From Actinomucor elegans (lineage: Eukaryota; Mucoromycota; Mucoromycetes; Mucorales; Mucoraceae), in contig JAMSLZ010000001.1 of NCBI GenBank assembly GCA_026027325.1, forward strand, positions 1,302,001 through 1,366,000: DNA of 64,000 nucleotides, read 5' to 3'. Within the stretch, counting starts at the first letter, position 1. Every line of letters starts with the position of its first letter. The position numbers were made by a program, and so were the translations under genes. Of this stretch, positions 47,640 to 59,913 are shown piece after piece. Under the pieces are notes generated by a model that was not told the origin of the DNA, did no database searches, and was given only the letters and a program-made list of their open reading frames with translations.

Positions 47640-49330
47640 TCACATTTTCTCTATAGAAAAAATGGGATTATTGATTGCTGCCGTAGAGGATGTTTGATTT
47701 GATGGTTTATAATAAAACTTTACAAAGGTATCAGAGTTGAGACTCCAGTTGGCATGTTTCTTGACGGATTGGATAGTATGACCTGGTTCCACTGCTTTTG
47801 TAGAAGATGCAGATCTCATAGAATGTGCTTGGGAATGAACGGTGTTAATCCTTACTGCTTCCATTGCTTCCTTAATCCAGTTTGCAATTGCTGCCGGTCT
47901 TACAGGCGTAGATGGCCTTTCTGTTTTGGTATTGTAGATGGTCGATATCAGACCTTGATCACCACACTGTTGTCATACATAATAATAATATTGTCTTGAG
48001 TTATAATTGCTGAAGTGAGAGTTGATCTGTAGATGACATAGTCATCTTTATATGATCAAACATAATAGAGATGTCCTATATGAACAGTTGATGTTGTGCT
48101 GGAAGCTTTACTTTTGATTTCTTTTTGGCTGTAAATAATTTGATTTTCAGCTATAGGTGTTTTATCTTCGTGTATAACTGTAAATACTGATGTAATTGCT
48201 AAGCATAACATGTTGAGATGGGTGTTGCTGTATTGCTGGTTGTTAATCAAAAATCGTAACACATTGTTTGGAACGTACTGTTCAAAATCTTGATCTTCAT
48301 TCTTGCGCCATTCGACCCATTGATTCCATCCTCTGTCTTGTGCGCTATAAGTAGATTCTCGTCTTTTTCTCCAGAAAAGCAATAGTTGATTCGTCTAGGT
48401 CAACCTTCTGTCTGTACTTGCTGCTGTATTAAGAGATGTGTATATTATAATGCCTTTGGTATTAGTGACTCTGGTATGTGTCCCTTCGTGGTTGTTGTTG
48501 CTGGTGCTGGTGGTGGTGATTATGAGAATTTTGTCCATGTTGCGAAGATTGGATTTCTAGGTTCTCTTCCTCCAAAGAAGTTTTTTTTCTCTTCTATAAA
48601 ATCCTCTTCCTCTACGATGCTGTTGATTCAAGTGGTTAACATGTCCTCCTTGACTACTTCCATGGGAGTTATTATTAGTGGCTGCTCGCAAGGTTAATTG
48701 TTGATATTTGGCTTCGTTGTATTGTTCAAGAAATTGCATACTGAATGCTTCTTTTTTACCCGTGCCTTTTGTTTCAAAACGTTTGAAACTAGTAGGTAGT
48801 CTGAGCACTTTAAGGGCAAAATCCCTTACTGCTTCATCGTATTGTGTCTCATGTGCCCAAGCAAAAACTGCGAGTCGCTTTGCACTCTCAATTGCTTCTT
48901 CCAAGATTGTGTGTGTCTTCTGTTGACATCTCAGCTTCTCGGAGGAAGGGCGTTGAGCTGTTTAAATATCTCTTTCGCTGCTCTACCATGGGTTCGCATG
49001 ATATTTGATCCTTTGTAAATGGATGAGACCAGTTGTGTGGTGTCTACAGTATATTGCTTGAGTTTTGATAAAAGGATTTGCTGATCTCCTCTGCCACCGT
49101 CCAGTCTTCATTGACGTACTTGCTAAAGTGTCTTTTATGTCGTTTAAAGTTTTCTTGCAGCTGTTTTCTCGAATCCTCTTCCGATTGTGTAATAATCTCC
49201 GTTGGTAAGGGACGCTCTTACCTGTTGCTTTAACTGATTTTTCTTTGTTCCTGAACTGGCGAAAAAGTTTGAATGCTTCTTCTTTCTGTATACATTCTTT
49301 GTCCATTTCTACTGTTGTTATCATCCAGAG
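47640..49330 (-). mobile_element. Decayed DIRS-type (tyrosine-recombinase) retrotransposon
   Basis: Read on the minus strand, the pieces follow the DIRS gag-to-recombinase order. 49324-48983 and 48904-48557 carry Gag-like segments (EEAIESAKRLAVFAWAHETQ, REKKLLWRKRT). 48382-48056 is a recombinase N-terminal SAM-like part (GWNQWVEWRKNEDQDFEQYV, PNNVLRFLINN, ITSVFTVIHEDKTPIAE). About 47970-47640 is the recombinase C-terminus (RPAAIANWIKEAME, HSMRSASSTKAVE, ANWSLNSDTFVKFYYKPSN), with the HxxR box and candidate Tyr. No reverse transcriptase or RNase H sequence is present between Gag and recombinase, and the recombinase core is interrupted by stops. The copy is therefore non-autonomous and dead. 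Termini were not identified. Confidence 0.72.
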
Positions 49331-49653
49331 TTAGTCCGATGGCTCAGAGAGCATGTATCACATTGGAGGTTGGAGTGGAGTCAACTGGGATTAATTTAGG
49401 TACGACAAGCAATGATTTATTGGACTTTGAAAAAAATTATTAGTCGTACGAATTTTTTTGTATTTTCAAACGCGAAACACTATAGCACAGGTTTAATACG
49501 ATTTAAAGTGTGAGTAAATAGAGGTAATATATTATTATTGAGTATTAAACAAAAAAAAAAAAAAAAAAAAAAAAAAATGAAGAATGGTAGTAGTAATTAG
49601 TATTAGTATTAATAATAGTAATGTAAAAAAGGTAACAGTAATAAGGTGTACAA
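49331..49653. other. Gap between DIRS relic and SVF1
   Basis: No gene. An A27 tract at 49551-49577 lies downstream of the SVF1 stop codon. Confidence 0.6.
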
Positions 49654-50922
49654 TTAAAATGCAGATACAAAAACAAGCTCTTGGTAGCATTTACCAGGGA
49701 ATTCAAACTTTTCATCGCCTATAGTCACTTTTGCCGTGGCTTCATCAAGCCATTGATAGACATAGGGTTTCACTACAAAGGTCTGTACAATCTTTTTGAG
49801 AAACCAAGGGATTTCAGCCAGGATATCAATCTTGTCGATCAGATTTAAAAGTGGGACCATCATCACCACAGACACAGGTTTCACCGGTACGTCACCTTCT
49901 TGGATCGTATGTCCTTTCCAGGTCAACTTGACATGCTTGGGGATAGCATAACCAGTCTCTGGATCCTTTTGTAAATCCATCAATTCCACGTTATTTTGAA
50001 CAGACACGCTAACCAGTTTATCATTGATGACAATAGAACCTTGATTGACCTCAATGCCACCATATTGTTTTGTGGTGGTAAATTGCATCATGGATAAAGC
50101 CGCGTTTTCAGCTTGAAAGTCGATAAAGTTCCACTTGGAAGCAATCAATTGAGGCTGCATACCTTGGATAGCATGAACAAACATACCATGTGCTTCGATT
50201 TCATGAAATTGCTTTTCAACAATCGCTGTGCCTTTGGCCTTGCAGCGAGGCCAAAACTTGTGTGAGACGATACCGGCTGCGGAACTTTGATCAGCGCCGC
50301 CCAAAAAGGTTTTGCCTTCACCTACTTTAAAGCCCTTGTCGATGCGATTAAAATCTAGATCAACAATGAGATCAGGATGGGTGATAGCGATCTTGAACGT
50401 TGACATGGTTGGATCCAGTGTGATATTGAAGAATTCAGTTTTGACGGAGCGGCGATCTTTAGAAAGTGTGAATTCAGAAGCCTGGTTGTAGTTTTTGAAC
50501 TTGTTGATCTTGGATGTAGGGTCATAGAAACGGCAGGTAAATGAGACCGTAGGCTTCCAAAGACTGCTATAGTAAGATATTAGATTTATTGGTAAAGGCT
50601 TCTACTTTTTTTTCTTAAAAAAAACCTACCCAATGCCTGAATAAATCAGTTGAACAAACATAAATCCACCCGTCTTGGTAGTCATGTAAAAGATTTGATT
50701 CTCGGTAGCAGAACCAGAGGCCAAGGTCCATTCGTAATCTTTTGGGATCAACTCACTGAAATACTGACCATTTTTTGCAGTGTCACCTGGTGTTTTTACT
50801 GATCCTTCTTCCGCAAGACCTGCGATATTCGTTACTGTACTTGAAATTTGAGAGACTATAAGACAGAGTTAGATACATAGCTTTGGAGTTTTGATCTATC
50901 TCTATTTACGCCAGGATGCCAT
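49654..50922 (-). CDS. SVF1: Survival factor 1 (Svf1-like lipocalin-fold protein)
   Basis: Exons 50910-50922 (13 nt), 50630-50855 and 49654-50566 give 383 aa, the usual Svf1 size. After MASWLSQISSTVTNIAGLAE come EWTLASGSATENQIFYMTTK and GGFMFVQLIYSGIGSLWKPT, then SKINKFKNYNQASEF and KFWPRCKAKGTAIVEKQFHE. The matching second half includes MQPQLIASKWNFIDFQ and PKHVKLTWKGH. These are conserved Svf1 blocks forming two lipocalin-like barrels. In yeast Svf1 protects against oxidative and cold stress and moves ceramides to the Golgi (literature). The 13-nt first exon is supported by canonical sites and by the conserved amphipathic N-terminus it produces. Divergent from TRM11. Confidence 0.9.
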
Positions 50923-51312
50923 ATTGATTTGAATACTAAAGAAAGAAAGAGAAAAAGGGAAATCAATCTTGCTTTTTTAAATCCCAAGAACGAAAAAGAC
51001 CGAGACATAGAAAAAAATATCAACTGATTGGATGATGTATCCCGATAGGTACTTCTACACGTGATAAGGCATCTTTGTACACTACCTTTGTACGCGTATG
51101 TCATTATGTTTATTGTTCGGATGAATAGTATTAGCATAGAGGAAATGATTGGCTTGAGCTTTTCCACCTCCAAAGTCATTTTCTTTTTGCTGGTTGCATG
51201 TTTTGTGAAACCAGCTGGTTTCTTATTCATTTGATCTCTGGTGGCTTGGTCTTTTTTTTTTACTTGCATTACCGGGTCCACCGAGAAAAACCTTTTTTGT
51301 CCTTACCTAACT
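50923..51312. promoter_or_regulatory. Divergent SVF1-TRM11 promoter region
   Basis: 390 bp separate the two start codons. It contains pyrimidine-rich stretches near both starts (GAAAGAAAGAGAAA on the SVF1 side). Specific factor sites are not recognised. The minus-strand frame at 50856-51281 overlaps SVF1 exon 1 and intron 1 and is not credible. Confidence 0.45.
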
Positions 51313-52922
51313 ATGCCTACCTATCTTATTCAATTTGCTCAGGTACAAAAAGAACGTTATGGAAACAAAAACAAAACAAAAAAAAAAAAAAATAGGACTC
51401 TATACTTATCCAGCGTCCTAGTTTCACGACGAGTTTAGGCTTCCCGAGTTTCTTTCTTTAGCCAAGCTCGAGAAAGTCAAAGTAAGATATGCAGAAGAAG
51501 ACTACAAGTTGGACGTAAGCAAAATCGCAACCGAGATTTTCAAAATCGAAAAAAGAAAAACTTATCTAAACTCTAGAACCCTTTTTTCAAAGTCGAGTTG
51601 GAGTCTACCGAGGAAGCACAGAAACTTATCAAAAGAGCTATTTTGATCAAGTAATATTATTCAAGTTTTTCATACCTATTGCCGTATATATATTGACTTC
51701 TTTTTGGTTATATAGAAACATCTATGAACTTTGGGGTGACGGTGCCACCTATGATCAAGTTCATGAACAAGTAAAAAAGACGGCTGACAGATGGCCTCAA
51801 TACAATACATGTTCTTTCAAATTTGTCGTATCAGCTTTCGGATCAACCATTACCTATAAAGATCAAATCAAGATTATCAACTCATTCTCTTACCTTGGCT
51901 TCGAAGGTCCTATTGATATGAAGAACCCTGATGTTCAGTTTCACGTATTAGCAGATTATGGATTTGAAAACGGCACAGAACGTGAAGCACCACTTCATAT
52001 CTATATGGGCAAATTGATAGCGACTGGTAGTCGTGATCTCGTCAACTTGTACAATCTCAAAAAGAGAAAATATTTGGGCACTACCTCGATGGACGCCGAA
52101 CTTTCTTTAGTGATGGCTAATCAAGCATTAGCTGCACCAGGAAAGATTGTCTATGATCCATTTGTAGGCACAGGCAGTTTCTTATTTACTTGTGCTCATT
52201 TTGGTGCATTCACAATGGGCTCTGATATTGACGGCCGTCAGATTCGCGGTAAAGGCAAGTCAGGTGTTCAATCCAATATTGAGCAGTACAACTTGCAAGG
52301 ACGCGTTTTAGATGCTCTCGTGTTTGATATCTGTCACCACCCTTGGCGATCACAGCAATGGTTAGATGCTATTGTGACAGACCCACCCTATGGTGTACGT
52401 GCTGGTGCAAAGAAATTGGGTAGAAATGACGGTAAAGAATTGGCAATGCGTTCTTACGATGGTATTCCTATGCATACCCGTGAGGATTACTATCCTCCTA
52501 CAAAACCATATGAAATGTCGGAAGTGCTGATTGATCTATTGAACTTTGCTGCTGAACATCTTTTACTGGGCGGTCGTTTGGTGTATTGGTTACCTACAGT
52601 TGTAGATGAGTATTCAAATGCTGACGTGCCTCAACATCCCTGTATGACTTTAATATCGAACAGCGAACAAAACTTTGGCCAATGGTCACGTCGTTTAATT
52701 ACGATGGAGAAGGTGAAAGACTGGTCTAAAAAAGATACTGCTATTGTAGAGCAATCTGTAGTGTCTGATGCTGAGAAGGCGGAAATCATGGAAAAAGGTA
52801 CTGAAGATCCCAAGAGACCTGGTCACTTTTTGTTCCGTGAAAAGGTATGTGATCGATACATGTTCTAAATATTAGTATCTAACTTTTGCAAAATATAGTA
52901 CTTCAACTTTGGTAGAGATTAA
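51313..52922 (+). CDS. TRM11: tRNA (guanine-10-N2)-methyltransferase Trm11
   Basis: Exons 51313-51342, 51422-51514, 51577-51650, 51716-52844 and 52899-52922 give 449 aa. The N-terminus (MPTYLIQFAQ, FRLPEFLSLAKLEKVKVRY) and the THUMP-like segment (ELESTEEAQKLIKRAILIKN, IYELWG) are typical of Trm11. The methyltransferase core has the SAM motif YDPFVGTGSFLF and the catalytic DPPYGVRAG, which marks N2-guanine methyltransferases. Family knowledge: with Trm112 it makes m2G10 in cytoplasmic tRNAs. The last exon adds only YFNFGRD. The gene is convergent with the NEPRO-like gene, with 88 bp between stops. Confidence 0.93.
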
Positions 52923-53010
52923 ATCATTTATTAAGAGAAATAGATCCATCATTTGTAAAATACAATTCTTGTTTTAGCGCTGAATAACCTCTGATCAAAG
53001 ATAAACGCAA

Positions 53011-54064
53011 TTAGTAAACTAGTGCATTGAGAGCTTTTTTTTTTTGAAACTTACCGCCTAAATCTTCAAAATCTATATCATCATTCAACGCAATATTACT
53101 GCTTAAGCCAATTTCCTTCTGTATCTCTTTGACTTTATCTACCACTGCTTGATTTGCAAGATACGTTTCTAAATGTACTTTTTGCCTTGCACTTGATTTT
53201 GATGCCATCATATTTTGTGCATATTCTTGACGTGCATTTTTTAATGTATTAGCATCGCACTCTAAATTGTGTTGGGTAACAAACACAGTGAGCTCTTTGT
53301 TCTTGAGTCCACTAGGAAAACAGGCAGACCAAGTGTGAAGCATATGATAACACTCTTCAATTTGATTGACCCACATATGGCACAACTTGTACAATCGACT
53401 GCAAATACTCATATAAACCATAGCCAAAGAAACAAAATGCTCAAGCATCAACAAAGTGGAGTTGGCTCTATATGTTTCTAATAACACTACTTTGATCTGC
53501 AGTTTCCTTTTAGTATTTGAAATGTGCAAGAGGTAGTGCCTTTTTTTTTTTTTTTTTTTTTACCTTGTCAAGTAATAACGCAGCGCCAACAAGTCGATGC
53601 ATGGTATACTGTATGGATTCTTTGCTAGGGATATAATTCCATCTTGATTTGCACTTGTCCAATCTATGAATAACAAAGTAAAAAATCAAATGGCTTGAGC
53701 CAAAATATAAAGTTTCTTACGTTTTGGCATTCCAAAATGACAGATAGAGTCTCTCAATCTCCATATCGATCTGTAAAGCCTTCAATCGTTTTAAAACTCG
53801 TCTTAATTCCATCGATCGTTTGAATCGATGAAAAGGCCTTTGCTGATTCATATTCTTGTAGTGAAGTCGATCAAGTACAGCCACTTCGATCCAAAAAGAT
53901 TTACGATCGCGAAAGAGATTCAAGTATGATTCAAGAGTCTTTAATTGTTCATTATGATCGATTTCTATCTTTTTGTTAATGCGGACATTGGATAATATCG
54001 GATTTGGTGGGAGTGGTGGATTGAGAAGCGTGTAATATGGCGCTGGCATGGCCGCTGTTGACAT
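53011..54064 (-). CDS. NEPRO-like nucleolar protein
   Basis: Exons 53721-54064, 53564-53663 and 53011-53496 give 309 aa. The protein is helical. A segment YKNMNQQRPFHRFKRSMELR then RVLKRLKALQIDMEIERLYL recalls the NEPRO/Rmp1-type nucleolar domain, where a basic 'N..RP...K....R.LKRL' helix is conserved. It continues with PSKESIQYTMHRLVGAALLL and LLMLEHFVSLAMVYMSICSR. NEPRO proteins associate with RNase MRP/P and rRNA processing (family knowledge). Identification rests on pattern similarity from memory and is moderate. A 36-nt segment near the end (GTAAGT...CACTAG) could be spliced out in frame, replacing the end KFQKKKALNALVY by VY. Confidence 0.6.
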
Positions 54065-56392
54065 GTAAATGACTTTTTCTTTTTTTTAAAAAAAAAAATG
54101 AAGAAACCTGCCACTAGGTTCAAAATTTATTCTCGATGCTAGAGGAATTTCAATTTCATTTCCTTGCAAGGCAATCTCTTTCGGTAGTTAATCCTTTGCA
54201 TATTTGTCTGTAGTTTTTGGCTGTAGGAATCTCACTTCCCAGTCCTAGTTTTTAATTCAATAATATTTGAATATATATATATATATGCGCATATCTTTTG
54301 TATTTCATTTTATATAAAAACATTAAGCTACTAACGTAAAACAAAAAACTCTAAAAGCCGCATGTAAATCAAGGCTATCTTAGAGTTTGGAATATACTTT
54401 AGTTTTATATTTTAATCATTCAGTGTCAATAGTTCATACAGTTTTTATTGACTGAATAAAAGTATATTCATAGTGGAGTACTATTATTTTGATTTTCTAT
54501 TCTTTAGCCAATTATATCACATAAACTTTAACTGTCATTTATCTTTAAGAAACAAAGATTTATTTAGCCTGTTTGTTTTATTTGGCAATGTCATAGATTA
54601 GGCAAGTGCCTCATTCAATACACATCATTATTGTTACTCTTACTTAATGAAGAGCAAATTTTTTTAAGAGAATTGTCGAGGTTTCCGTAGATATGCTCTA
54701 CATTTCAAGATTATATAGGATTTTTGACTAAATATACCCTTTCACAAAACAAGCATAGCATAAAGGTCTCTATGATGGATTAGCTTTGTAAACTTCAAAG
54801 TCCCTCAAGAAGTATGTTGAAAATGGTTCCTCTGCCACAAGGGATTTATATATGTATATTAGATAAGTATAGATCAATTAGTGAAAGATAATATACTCCT
54901 CCCTCAAATAACCTTCTTGTGTTTGGTCTTGGTAAAGTAACAGTTAATCTTTTTTGTTTATTTAATACAAATTGAGAGTTTTAGGTGTCTAAAGCAATAA
55001 TAAAGGGACAACAGGAATAGAATCACACAGGACGTAGGGTTATATTTATTGTATAGATTAAAAGAAATGCCAAGATCTCTCGATTGCACTTTCAGAAAGT
55101 TCCCATATACTATATGATTAAATATCAACTTACATAAGATGGGCTCTTGTATATTATATGCGGTATTAGTGTTCTGGCTGTCCTACCACACACCAAGATA
55201 CATCTTATCTTTCACGATGGTATTATGTAATTAGTAGCGCGAAGACTGTCACAAATATACTGCTCTATAACTTAAAATTTTGCATTATATCAAATCTAAC
55301 TTTGTATACTACTAGAGCAAGAACAATCACCAAGGCAGAGCATTTTAAAGCTTTTGTTTCTCCAATGTCCTAGGATTAGATTGTACTCGAAGTTGATCGA
55401 GACCAATATGTACAATTTGAAGATATTAGAGCTAATGCTTGAATCTCATAAAAATTTGAGACCTGAACATTCTCCATGTATCGGTTGCCAACCGGTTCCA
55501 ATATACGTTCCTTCTATTTACTTAAAAAGGTGTCTAGTCCTTTTGATATACCTCAGACAAATGACAATGAAGAATGCAATTCATCCAAGTAGATTTTAGG
55601 AGTGTTTCTTGTACTATGAGAGCATAGTCTTCATAGTTGCTCATATTAGCACAATCGTTGGTAATACTTAAATAGTTTGTAACATATCTTGGGACATCCA
55701 ATAATTATCAGGTTGCTAGAGATTCATCACCATATCTTCCAGAAGATATGTACAAGCAGTAATTGGTGAAGGTAATATTAAATTGAAGAAACTTTTACAA
55801 TTTCAGTAATTAACAATTGAATAGAAGGATGAAGGGTCTCACCTCTCCAGTCGTTTGGTCCCTTCAACATGTAATTTCACTATTCAACAAGATATTAACT
55901 AAACTTTGTTTGGCTACTAGATGATTGATGTGCTTTAGGGCTGGTACAGTAATAGCATTTATCTTTGAGACTAGAACAATCAAAACCAGCAAGAGTGACT
56001 TGGGCTTCATATCCTGTAACAACAAGAAAATGATATGAAAAAAAAGAGAAGGAGTATAAATGCAAGTATTTTTTTTTTTTTTATTTTATCAAGGAACATT
56101 ATATGTACATTGTGGAGCTTTTTAAGAATATAATTATACATTGATTTTGAAACCATCACCTGTCAAAGAAAAGAAAAACTCTTACTAGATGTGCAGTTTT
56201 TACTTGTGAACATCCATCTCCTTCCGGGTTATTAGCGTAAAAAAATAGCGAGTCAATAAGCGAATAGTTTCACCCAGTGTATACAGTGAATACTGAGCTT
56301 GATGCTTGTACTGTTTCTTTGGTTTATTTACATGGTATTATATGGAGTGGTTTAGGTATGTGTATATGAATCCTGTCATATGTTTTCTTTGT
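54065..56392. other. 2.3-kb intergenic region
   Basis: No well-supported gene. A coding-like but interrupted stretch at 55315-55600 (+) and a 48-codon frame with a signal-like start at 55864-56010 (-) are the only candidates. A T18-20 tract lies near 56070. Confidence 0.5.
55864..56010 (-). CDS. Candidate small secreted peptide
   Basis: A 48-codon frame begins MKPKSLLLVLIVLVSKINA, which looks like a signal peptide (basic start, eight-residue hydrophobic core, small residue before the cut). It continues as a short polar peptide with one terminal cysteine. No homologue is recognised. It may be the first exon of a longer spliced gene, or a chance frame. Confidence 0.25.
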   Translation of the reverse strand: MKPKSLLLVLIVLVSKINAITVPALKHINHLVAKQSLVNILLNSEITC

Positions 56393-59300
56393 TTAATTGT
56401 AACCTTGCTGTTGCTGCTGATTACTCATCATCTGCTGTTGGTGATTGGTTGTTCTGCCATTACCTGAGGTATACGCACTCACAGGACTACGGATGTAATG
56501 GTTATAGCCATTCATCAGTACGTTTGTATGTTCTTGGTGTTGTGATTGATATGGTTGCTGCTGTGATCGATATATATTGGCCATTTCAATGACATTAGAA
56601 CTATCAAGGTGATGTGGATCATGCGATTTATATGCTCTTCCAGCTACAAAATACTCCATATCTTGGTTCATGTGCTGTTGCGATACAGAAGAAGAGCCAT
56701 TGTAATAAGACGGAGCATCTTCTGTGGCTGCGTTTGTATCCATATATGATGCAGAAGTAACTAAAGGACGTCGTGGAGAATACATGTCGTTTTGTGAATG
56801 ATGACTATTGGTGACATTATGAAAAGAGGCGCTGATTCGATTGCTTAGTCTTTTCAATGGATTCGTAGCAGCTGAATTGCCATTGATCTGGTTTTGAGAT
56901 GAAAAGCTATTACTGTAATAACTTGTTTTGGGCGGGTCTACTACGTTTTCACTTTCTTCATCCTCATTAAACTTATACAATCCATTTACGCCTTCTGTTG
57001 AATCGTCTAGTTCTAAATCCTTTTCACCAATGCTCTGAAATTTGAGCTCGCCACCACTGCCCAAATTGTTTTGTAGGTGGATCACAGAAACATGACGAAT
57101 GCTCTTTTGACGTGTCATACGGCTGACAAATGGCTTACGCGTTGTCTTGTTACTGTTACCATAGAGTTTAGGAAGCAAATGTCGAACGCGTTCATGTACC
57201 ATAGGGACAGGTAGTTCGGCAAAGAATGCAGGATCACCAAATCGAAAGCCAATCGAGTTTTTGGCAGCCCTGCCAGATACGTTTTTAGGATCACTAGGAT
57301 GACTAGAGGCTAGGCCTTCCATTGTGGGGGTATAATAGTAGACACGAGAATCAAATCGACGGCTGCAAACAAGCTTGAACAGAATAGTAATGAAAGGTAA
57401 GGGTAGCACAGCTAATGAAGACGTACGTGCGCTTTTCAAGTTCAATACACCAATCATTACGACCTGGAACAAGACACAGGATACCAAGAGACGGTTGAAT
57501 AGTAGGCGCCAGATCTGACCTCCTGTTTCTACACCCGTAACAAACACATACATTAGCAGATATTTAAAAACCATTGTGGCCAAGAAGAAGTAGACCAAGG
57601 TGAATGGAAGAACAAGAGGAGCAATCACAGAGTATATCAATCCAACTGAGAAAAAGAATAGTAATACGTTATAAAACAAGGGATAATCAAAGGCGGAAGG
57701 GCGTGTAAATTCTAAAGGAAAGTTAGCTTCAGCACCTACAAAATCTTGATCAACTACTTGCCTTGTAACTGACGTGGACTTGGACGCGTGAATAGTTTTC
57801 TACCAAGATAAAAGAATGAGATCTTTGCTCTGATGCTTTGTCATCTTCCTATACCTTAATGTCACGATTAAAAGGACGGCGACTTGGGCTAGATCTACAA
57901 TAACACCAAGGCCCTTAAGCGAGACATAGTTAACCCAGTAGGTGGAAACATCTACGTGTAATATAAAGAATATAAGCTTCGTTATATACAAGTAAAGCAT
58001 CACGTTACCACTCAAATTTTTGGCTACTTGCGTCAGATTACCGCTCATTGTCGAGAAAAACTGCCGTGCAGTCAAAGTGGTGCCGTTCTGGACAGCTTGT
58101 TGAATTTCTGCATATACTGCAATCAGTGTTGATGAAACTGTAAACACTAGCAAGTTATTGATAATAAAGAATATAAAAAGCTTGGCTAGGACTTGACGAT
58201 CTAAGCTGGTGCCTGTCATATAACCTTGCTGTTGAGACATAAACCTCAATACCTTGGGCAAAATAAAGAAAAAGATGGCCATGACGATAGGTGTGAACCA
58301 AGAGCTCAGCAAGGATACAAAGGTGCGATGTTCTTTCATAAACGTGGTTGAATTTGGAAACAAGCGCAAGAAATCTCTTACGTTGGAAGAAGCAGACAAG
58401 AAACTAGACGGGATGAACCAGAAAAAGACAAACGCATAAAAAATACAGGTAACAACCAATCGTTTTGTGCGTCTAACATGCTCGTTCATGGCTAGGTTGG
58501 ACCAAATGATATCTTTCGGTTGAGGAGACAGCTCAATGCTTGGCTTTGGTCCATTTGTCAGTAGCTTTGGAAGTGATAGTAGTGGAGATGAAGATGAAGC
58601 CAAGTGTTTGGCATTGGCATGAGCCCAAGCTACTTTATCATAGGAAATCCATCCATAATTTGTCTTTTTACTCGAAGATATTTGAGATCTAGCAATAGTA
58701 ATCTTTTCTTGCAATAATTGCACCTTTTCTGAATAGTAATTGATCGCGTCTATCTTTTCGCCACCACAGCAAAAATACCCACCAATTCGCTTCATTGGTC
58801 TCTTCCTGTTCTGTACAACTTGGCCATCTGGTAACTGATTAGTAATGCATGTTTTGATATGTGTTGATATAAGTAATACCTTTTAAATGGTTAGATAAGA
58901 TAATTTCGAGTTTTCTCACTGCTTCTTCGTGCTCCACTACATATTTCGCAAGTTCTGAATTCTGCGTACCAATGCATACTTGCTGAGCTGGGTACTTGAG
59001 CCCCATACTGTTGACCCAGTCTGTTAATGCTTGATCGGATTGCATGGACGGTGGAACATTCATAATCATCAAGGTTCTGGCGTGCATTGACTTTTGATAC
59101 TCGTCACTTTCAAAATATTGTTGGCGAAACTTTACATATTCCTCATAGAATCTCCATAGGAATACATAGATTACAATAGAAAATATCCATGTGCCTGCTG
59201 CATGGCACCAATACCACCTGAGATCTCCATTTGAAAAGTGAAATTTACCGTCGTAATAATTGATTGTCGAAATAGATAAAAATTCGACTCCAGGCGCTGG

Positions 59301-59913
59301 TGGCCATTCCCTATTAAGGTTGATTTTTTAGTTATTATTAGTATTATGCATATTGTATCATTGTTACCCTGTATATGAGGTGGCCACAATATTAATTGGA
59401 ACAATGACACAGAGACCAATAAAAGTCATGATATAAAGCATTTGTCGAATCATTCGAATGAATCGAATGAATAGTGTCGCGTCAAAACCTATTTTTTCTA
59501 TCAAAACACTGTCTGGAGTATGCATTACTGGTTTAAACCAAGCAAAGAAGCCTACATTGTGACTGATTTAGGGTTGATTTGCGATTACAAAGTCCTTAGA
59601 TCCATACCATGCCCTAGTTCTGGAGGTTGTTTGCTATGTAATATGTAAGAATTTTTATGCTGGTAGATCGAATGGATGTCCACTTACGTTTTACTGGCGT
59701 ACTTGTATTTGGGCGCGTAAACCACTATATCAAAAAAGATTAAATCTTAATTTTTGAACAATGGTAGTAGCAATACCTACGTGAATTGTTGGGTCTAAGT
59801 ATACTAAAGACCAGTAAAACACCAACTGCTATAGCTACATTGATACCAAGCTGAGTGCCCATGCCTGTCAATGACAGCTCAGCTTCATCGCGGTTATCTT
59901 GTTTGTCGCCCAT
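56393..59913 (-). CDS. CSC1: CSC1/OSCA/TMEM63-type mechanosensitive cation channel
   Basis: Exons 59781-59913, 59688-59724, 59608-59633, 59368-59551, 58880-59310, 57855-58827, about 57762-57799 and about 56393-57726 give about 1050 aa. TM0 lies in GINVAIAVGVLLVFSILRPN. The RSN1-type block PVMHTPDSVLIEKIGFD precedes IRQMLYIMTFIGLCVIVPIN. The cytosolic loop has LMIMNVPPSM and KIDAINYYSEKV. The seven-TM core includes TKRLVVTCIFYAFVFFWFIP, YMTGTSLDRQVLAKLFIFFI and PSAFDYPLFYNVLLFFFSVG. The C-terminus (about 330 residues) is disordered, with Ser, Asn and Gln runs. Family role: osmotically or mechanically gated calcium-permeable channel. The small intron near 57727-57761 is unresolved. Several junctions keep frame there. 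Confidence 0.9.

Noticed and set aside
50856..51281. 141-codon minus-strand frame across the SVF1 start
   Set aside because: It overlaps SVF1 exon 1 and intron 1 and the divergent promoter, and has no recognisable content.
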